This document shows positions 29,740 through 33,926 of a stretch of 33,926 bases of DNA, piece by piece (position 1 is the first letter of the stretch; the number at the start of each line of letters is the position of its first letter). The stretch covers positions 1-33,926 of the forward strand of contig CAMOMI010000006.1 in assembly GCA_946619755.1 (NCBI GenBank). The letters run 5' to 3'. The notes under the pieces are model-generated. The model was not told the DNA's origin and ran no database searches. It was given only the letters and a program-made list of their open reading frames with translations. The DNA is from an uncultured Clostridia bacterium (lineage in GTDB: Bacteria; Bacillota_I; Bacilli_A; RF39; UBA660). Made by a program: the position numbers and the translations under genes.

Positions 29740-30411
29740 ATGATAATGAAGTTTTATGATGAAACTGGTAAAAGAAAAGATTATTATGTTCGTCATCCAT
29801 TTAATTCTGGTAGATACGGAGCTGTGTATGAAATTGATGGTAAAACATGTTTAAAGAACTTTTATAGTGGAAATGATTTGGAAATAGTATCAGTTTTGAA
29901 AGACATTCGTGATTTAAAATTAGATAATTTTTATGAAATATATGATTTATTATTTGATATTAATGGGGAACTTTGTGGATATACGATGAAATTTTATCAA
30001 GATGATGATATTGATATTATGTCGATGCCAACGGATTATACAATTGAAAATTTGAGAAAGATTAATGCTTCTTTAAAAAGATTAAGTGAAAAAAAGATTT
30101 GTGCAATAGATTTAAAATATCATAATACAATTATGCAAAGTGATAAAATAATTATAATTGATACCGATTTATATTATAGATCTACTTGTGATGAATCTAA
30201 AATATATGAAAGAAATAAAGATGCTTTATATCGAATGTTTGCAAGTTTATACTATGCTACTTTAACTAAAAAGTATTTAATAACACCTAATGATGATTTT
30301 TATGATTTAAGGGTATTGTTTAATCAAGATGATGATATTGATATGATATGTAAGAAATTATCAAGATATAAGTATCCAATTGATTATATATATAAAAGAG
30401 GGAGAATTTAA
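29740..30411 (+). CDS. Small protein-kinase-like protein of unknown role
   Basis: The start is ATG 29740 (223 residues), 5 nt after a GGGGG run and downstream of the promoter at 29686-29714; earlier TTG and ATG candidates lie in or at the promoter. The protein shows a kinase-like order: glycine-loop-like FNSGRYGAVYEI (about 21-32), a Lys in CLKNF (39), hinge-like GYTMKFYQ (about 80-87), a catalytic-loop-like AIDLKYHNTIM (122-132) with Asp124, Lys126 and Asn129 in HRDLKxxN spacing, and IIDTDLYY with Asp141 in the DFG position. The C-lobe is reduced. It could phosphorylate protein or a small molecule, or be a binding pseudokinase. I do not recognise a named family. Confidence 0.6.
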   Translation: MIMKFYDETGKRKDYYVRHPFNSGRYGAVYEIDGKTCLKNFYSGNDLEIVSVLKDIRDLKLDNFYEIYDLLFDINGELCGYTMKFYQDDDIDIMSMPTDYTIENLRKINASLKRLSEKKICAIDLKYHNTIMQSDKIIIIDTDLYYRSTCDESKIYERNKDALYRMFASLYYATLTKKYLITPNDDFYDLRVLFNQDDDIDMICKKLSRYKYPIDYIYKRGRI

Positions 30412-30427
30412 CATTCTTCCTTTTAAC
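30398..30427 (+). terminator. Weak terminator of the kinase-like gene
   Basis: GAGGGAGAAT pairs with ATTCTTCCTT (two G-U pairs) around TTAAC, with a poor T tract (TTTTAACTTT). Confidence 0.45.
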
Positions 30428-30456
30428 TTTACTTTTAGGTTAATAGTTAATATAAT
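30428..30456 (+). promoter_or_regulatory. Probable promoter of fhs
   Basis: -35-like TTTACT (30428-30433), 17-bp spacer, -10 TATAAT (30451-30456). No riboswitch-like structure is seen in the short leader. Confidence 0.5.
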
Positions 30457-30489
30457 ATATTTAAGTAATTAAATAAAGGATGTGATATA

Positions 30490-32151
30490 ATGACAGATAT
30501 CGAAATTGCTAGGGCGACGAAACTAAATAAAATTAGTACAATTGGGAAAAATTTAGGAATAAATAGTGATGAATTAGAATTGTATGGTAATTATAAAGCT
30601 AAAATAAGTGATAAACTTTATAATAGACTTGAACATAAAAAAGATGGAAAACTTATTTTGGTAACAGCAATTAGTCCAACACCACTTGGTGAAGGGAAAA
30701 CCACTATGTCAATTGCTATTGCGGATGGTCTTAGAAAAATTCATAAGAAGTCAATTTTAGCGCTTCGTGAACCATCACTTGGTCCAGTATTTGGAATAAA
30801 GGGAGGCGCTGCTGGTGGTGGATATTCACAGATAGCTCCGATGGAAGACATTAATTTACATTTTACGGGTGATATTCATGCAATGACGGCAGCTAATAAT
30901 TTATTATCAGCGATGATTGATAATCATATATATTTTGGTAATGAATTAGGAATAGACACAGTTGTTTGGAAAAGATGTATGGACCTTAATGATAGACAAC
31001 TTAGAGTTGTTAATACAGGATTATCAGAAGAAAAGAATATTGTTTCTCGAATGGATGGTTTTGATATTACAGTTGCTTCAGAGGTAATGGCTATTTTGTG
31101 TTTAGCAAAAGATATGGATGATTTAAAGAAAAGGCTTGGTAATATTACTGTTGGATATACAAAAAATGGTAAGGCTATATATGCTAGAGATTTAAAAGCA
31201 GAAGGTAGTATGGCAGTATTACTTAAAGATGCAATTAAACCAAATTTAGTTCAAACTTTGGAACATACACCTGCAATTGTTCATGGTGGTCCTTTTGCTA
31301 ATATTGCTCATGGATGTAATAGCGTTGTTGCAACAAAATTAGCATTAAAACTTGGCGATTATGTTGTTACTGAGGCTGGTTTTGGAGCAGATTTAGGGGC
31401 AGAAAAGTTTTTAGATATTAAATGTCGTAATATGAAAATTAAACCAGATGCAGTAGTTATTGTGGCAACAATTAAAGCACTTAAATATCATGGTGGAGTC
31501 GATAAAGATCAAGTTTTTAAAGAAAATATGGATGCACTTGAGAGAGGACTTGATAATTTATACAAACATATCGATAATATTAAAAATAAATTTGGTTTAA
31601 ATGTGATTGTTGCTATTAATAAATATGTGCAAGATACTGATAAAGAGATAAACTTCTTAAGAGATAAACTAAAAGAAAAAGATGTGGAACTTAGTTTAGT
31701 TACAGGATATGCTGATGGTGGTAAAGGAGCTATCGATATTGCTAATAAATTAGTTAAATTAGTAGAGAAAAAAGAAAATTTTAATTATATATATGACTTA
31801 AAAGATGATATTAAGACTAAAATTAAGAAGATAGCTAATAAGATATATTATGCTAAAGATGTCGTATATTCTGATGAAGCTTTAAAGGAAATTGAACGAA
31901 TAGAAAAATTAGGTTATGTTAATTATCCAGTATGTATTGCAAAAACACAGTATTCCCTTAGTGATGATCCAAAGAATTTAGAATGTAATCATGATTACAA
32001 TATTACTGTTAGAAATGTTTTACTTAAAACAGGAGCAGGTTTTATTGTTGTATTAGCTGGAAAAATTATGACTATGCCTGGACTTCCTAAAGTACCTGCT
32101 GCGGAAAATATTGATATTGATAAAGATGGTAATATTAAAGGAATATTTTAA
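30490..32151 (+). CDS. fhs: Formate-tetrahydrofolate ligase
   Basis: Forms 10-formyl-THF from formate, THF and ATP, feeding purine and formyl-Met synthesis or acting in one-carbon metabolism. The 553 residues match the family (about 555). The P-loop TPLGEGKTT lies at about 64-72, REPSLGPVFGIKGGAAGGGY near 93-112 is the first family signature, and HGGPFANIAHGCNS near 265-278 the second. The C-terminus is complete with GKIMTMPGLPKVPAAENIDID. The ATG has AAAGGATGTGAT upstream. Monocistronic. No folD or other C1 gene is adjacent. Confidence 0.97.
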   Translation: MTDIEIARATKLNKISTIGKNLGINSDELELYGNYKAKISDKLYNRLEHKKDGKLILVTAISPTPLGEGKTTMSIAIADGLRKIHKKSILALREPSLGPVFGIKGGAAGGGYSQIAPMEDINLHFTGDIHAMTAANNLLSAMIDNHIYFGNELGIDTVVWKRCMDLNDRQLRVVNTGLSEEKNIVSRMDGFDITVASEVMAILCLAKDMDDLKKRLGNITVGYTKNGKAIYARDLKAEGSMAVLLKDAIKPNLVQTLEHTPAIVHGGPFANIAHGCNSVVATKLALKLGDYVVTEAGFGADLGAEKFLDIKCRNMKIKPDAVVIVATIKALKYHGGVDKDQVFKENMDALERGLDNLYKHIDNIKNKFGLNVIVAINKYVQDTDKEINFLRDKLKEKDVELSLVTGYADGGKGAIDIANKLVKLVEKKENFNYIYDLKDDIKTKIKKIANKIYYAKDVVYSDEALKEIERIEKLGYVNYPVCIAKTQYSLSDDPKNLECNHDYNITVRNVLLKTGAGFIVVLAGKIMTMPGLPKVPAAENIDIDKDGNIKGIF

Positions 32152-32156
32152 AGTAA

Positions 32157-32196
32157 AGAAAATGTATTAATTATAAAGTTAGTACATTTTTTCTTT
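32157..32196 (+). terminator. Terminator of fhs
   Basis: AAAATGTA pairs with TACATTTT across a 16-nt loop, followed by a TTCTTTTCTT tail. Confidence 0.6.
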
Positions 32197-32213
32197 TCTT
32201 CTTTTCTTATTTT

Positions 32214-32222
32214 TGATATAAT
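32214..32222 (+). promoter_or_regulatory. Extended -10 promoter of the VanY-like gene
   Basis: TGATATAAT at 32214-32222 (TGn + TATAAT). The upstream region is a CT-rich tail of the fhs terminator with no clear -35. The start at 32240 has TTTGAGG. Confidence 0.5.
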
Positions 32223-32239
32223 TTGTTTGAGGTATTTGT

Positions 32240-33400
32240 ATGAAAAGAAGAAATAAAAAGAATGAAAATAAAGTAATTGTAATTATTATGATGATTTTAA
32301 TTGTTGCTTTAGTAGCTGGTGGTTATTTTTATCAGCAATATATGAAAAAGAAAGAATTGGAAAACAGGTTAAATGTAACTTTAAAAGAAGATTTAAAAGT
32401 TCAAATTAATGAAGAGTATGTGCTTAGCTCTTTTGTTAAAGAAATAAGAAATGGCGAACTATTAAATAGTGAGGAGATTGTTGATACAAGTAAACTTGGT
32501 GAGCAGGATGTAACTTTAAAATTAAAGAATAAAGATGGAATTGAAGAAGAATATAAGTTTAAAATTGAGGTTATTGATAATGAAAAGCCAGTAATTGAAG
32601 CAAAGAAAGAGATATCTTCATATGTTGGAAGTGATGTTGATTTACTTAAGGATGTTAAGGTAACAGATAATTCTAAAGAAGATATAAAGGCAAAAGTAAT
32701 AGGAGAGTACGATAAGAATAAAGCTGGTAAATATGAATTAAAGTTGGAGGCTCAAGATTCATCTGGTAACAAGGAAGAATACGATTTTATTTTAAATATT
32801 GTGAGTGATCCTAATAATAGGACATTTACCACTAGTAAGGGTTTTAGTGGAAAAGTAGTTAACGGAGTTACTTACATCGATGGTGTACTTATAGCTAATA
32901 AAACATATAGTTTGCCATCATCATATGCACCTGGATTATTGTCTAGTATTCAAAATGCTTTTAATAAACTTAAAGATGATGCTAGTGCTAGCGGTTATAA
33001 TTTGTATATTGGTAGTGGTTATAGGTCATATTGGGATCAAAAAATAATCTATAATAATTATGTTAGTTGGGATGGACAAGCAAATGCCGATACATATTCT
33101 GCTCGCCCAGGACACTCTGAGCACCAATCAGGTTTAGCCATTGATGTATGCGATAGAAATGAAGCTGCTTGCATTTCAAGTGCTTTTGATAATACAGTTC
33201 AAGCTAAATGGATAAATGATAATTGTTATAAGTATGGACTAATTATAAGATATCCAAAAAATAAAAGTAATATTACAGGATATATATATGAATCTTGGCA
33301 TTTAAGATATGTTGGAGTAGAATTAGCTACTAAATTATATAATAATGGTGATTGGATAACATTAGAAGAATATTATGGAATTGATAGTAAATATAGTTAA
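32240..33400 (+). CDS. Membrane-anchored D-alanyl-D-alanine carboxypeptidase (M15B, VanY-like) with Ig-like domain
   Basis: A 386-residue extracytoplasmic zinc peptidase that trims the terminal D-Ala of peptidoglycan stem peptides. Residues 1-10 are basic and 11-30 form the signal anchor. Residues about 115-190 look like an Ig-like DUF5011-type domain (DNEKPVIE start, VTDNSKEDIKA, AQDSSGNKEEY). The M15 domain spans about 200-380: GSGYRS with Arg262, the zinc motif SxHxxGxAxD as SEHQSGLAID with His295 and Asp302, and ESWHLRYVG with Glu351 and His354. All catalytic residues are kept. No van resistance genes are adjacent, so a normal wall-maturation role is likeliest. Confidence 0.92.
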   Translation: MKRRNKKNENKVIVIIMMILIVALVAGGYFYQQYMKKKELENRLNVTLKEDLKVQINEEYVLSSFVKEIRNGELLNSEEIVDTSKLGEQDVTLKLKNKDGIEEEYKFKIEVIDNEKPVIEAKKEISSYVGSDVDLLKDVKVTDNSKEDIKAKVIGEYDKNKAGKYELKLEAQDSSGNKEEYDFILNIVSDPNNRTFTTSKGFSGKVVNGVTYIDGVLIANKTYSLPSSYAPGLLSSIQNAFNKLKDDASASGYNLYIGSGYRSYWDQKIIYNNYVSWDGQANADTYSARPGHSEHQSGLAIDVCDRNEAACISSAFDNTVQAKWINDNCYKYGLIIRYPKNKSNITGYIYESWHLRYVGVELATKLYNNGDWITLEEYYGIDSKYS

Positions 33401-33430
33401 AAAGAATTTAAAGCAGAAATATATTTATTT

Positions 33431-33459
33431 GGAGATACCTAGATTGGTGTCTCTTTTTT
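33431..33459 (+). terminator. Terminator of the VanY-like gene
   Basis: GAGATACC-TAGATT-GGTGTCTC (one G-U pair) followed by T6. Confidence 0.85.
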
Positions 33460-33490
33460 GATATAATAATATGTAGATTAGAATAATTCC

Positions 33491-33519
33491 TTGTCTTTTT
33501 GGTAGAATAATGATAGAAT
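33491..33519 (+). promoter_or_regulatory. Promoter of uvrB
   Basis: -35 TTGTCT (33491-33496), 17-bp spacer, extended -10 TGATAGAAT ending 33519. I see no LexA-type palindrome (GAAC-N4-GTTC) around it. Confidence 0.65.
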
Positions 33520-33558
33520 TATATAGCGAAGAAATAGTAGATAAATAAGGGTGATAAT

Positions 33559-33926
33559 ATGTTTAATTTAGTATCAAAATTTGCACCTAGTGGAGATCAG
33601 CCAAAAGCAATAAAAGAATTAGTAGATGGTGTTAATAGTGGAAAAAAACATCAAGTTCTTTTGGGAGCTACTGGTACAGGAAAGACCTTTACGATTGCTA
33701 ATGTAATTAAAGAAGTTAATAAGCCTACTTTAATATTAGCTCATAATAAAACATTAGCTGGTCAGTTATATAGTGAATTTAAAGAATTATTTCCTGATAA
33801 TCGAGTTGAATACTTTGTTTCATATTATGACTATTATCAACCTGAAGCATATGTTCCTAGTACAGATACTTATATTGAAAAAGATGCTAAAATAAATGAT
33901 GAAATAGATGAACTTAGACATAAAGC
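33559..33926 (+). CDS. uvrB: Excinuclease ABC subunit B, N-terminal part (runs off the window)
   Basis: The first 122 codons of UvrB, the helicase-like damage-verification subunit of nucleotide excision repair. The start [18 protein letters not shown] is the family N-terminus; Walker A GATGTGKT lies at about residues 37-44, followed by [10 protein letters not shown] and [15 protein letters not shown], which opens the beta-hairpin region that grips DNA. The ATG has AAGGGTGAT upstream. The gene continues beyond the window end; uvrA may follow, as in many Firmicutes. Confidence 0.95.
   Translation, partial: MFNLVSKFAPSGDQPKAIKELVDGVNSGKKHQVLLGATGTGKTFTIANVIKEVNKPTLILAHNKTLAGQLYSEFKELFPDNRVEYFVSYYDYYQPEAYVPSTDTYIEKDAKINDEIDELRHK

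Noticed and set aside
30412..30489. Riboswitch (THF or purine type) upstream of fhs
   Set aside because: Only about 30 nt of leader follow the -10 box, too short for a known aptamer, and no conserved core is visible.
33401..33558. SOS (LexA) box at uvrB
   Set aside because: No GAAC-N4-GTTC palindrome or near match is visible around the promoter.
1..33926. Mycoplasma-type genetic code (TGA = Trp)
   Set aside because: TGA ends tsaE, clpP and the PLC-like gene at family-consistent positions, and Trp is encoded by TGG throughout.

Overview
The window is AT-rich DNA (visibly far below 50% GC) from a Gram-positive-type member of the Bacilli/Mollicutes side of Firmicutes, most likely an uncultured anaerobic gut-type lineage such as RF39 or Erysipelotrichales; this placement is an inference from gene content. 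Sortase B, a VanY-like DD-carboxypeptidase and secreted proteins imply a peptidoglycan wall. TGA is used as a stop codon (tsaE, clpP, the phospholipase-C-like gene) and Trp is written TGG, so the code is standard and this is not a Mycoplasma-type genome. Acetate kinase and formate-THF ligase fit fermentative metabolism with one-carbon assimilation. The DNA is compact: genes are separated by under 200 bp, mostly with a hairpin/T-tract terminator and a recognisable promoter in each gap. No gene-free stretch exceeds 300 bp.

Layout. 1-137: 3' part of tRNA-Ile(GAU) and a complete tRNA-Glu(UUC). 248-1459: ackA. 1468-3582 (minus): a transglutaminase-like protein preceded, in map order, by the broken 3' end of a paralogue. 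3756-9858: a membrane-anchored XRE regulator followed by two large ABC proteins, each with ATPase and FtsX/MacB-type permease fused. 9970-11829: a prepilin-like protein with Ig-like and very glycine-rich regions. 11920-13722: lepA. 13891-16665: a three-gene cassette of VTC (polyphosphate-polymerase-like) domain, DUF4956 membrane protein and membrane-anchored beta-helix carbohydrate-binding-like protein. 16748-18479: miaB-ricA. 18661-20425: AlkD-like glycosylase, phospholipase-C-like protein and a small membrane protein. 20521-21789: secreted phosphodiester glycosidase with a dockerin. 21871-23520: an RNase J paralogue with a degenerate metal centre. 23552-24469 (minus): sortase B. 24589-25128: Ntdp nucleotide phosphatase. 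25220-27663: the tsaE-tsaB-rimI-tsaD operon. 27795-28358: TasA/camelysin-like secreted protein. 28442-29014 (minus): clpP. 29117-30411: MBL hydrolase and a small kinase-like protein. 30490-32151: fhs. 32240-33400: VanY-like peptidase. 33559-end: start of uvrB.

Themes. One set of genes is housekeeping: translation and tRNA modification (lepA, miaB, tsaBDE, rimI), RNA decay (RNase J-like, RicA), proteolysis and repair (clpP, alkD, uvrB). A second set faces the surface: the ABC pair with membrane regulator, prepilin-like protein, VTC/DUF4956/beta-helix cassette, dockerin glycosidase, sortase, TasA-like protein and VanY. The least explained parts are the VTC cassette, the prepilin/glycine-rich hybrid, the catalytically degenerate RNase J, the regulator-ABC module and the kinase-like protein. 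Four start codons (prepilin, miaB, TasA-like, kinase-like) were moved downstream of the longest open frame because promoter or ribosome-binding-site sequence lies at or upstream of the first possible start.
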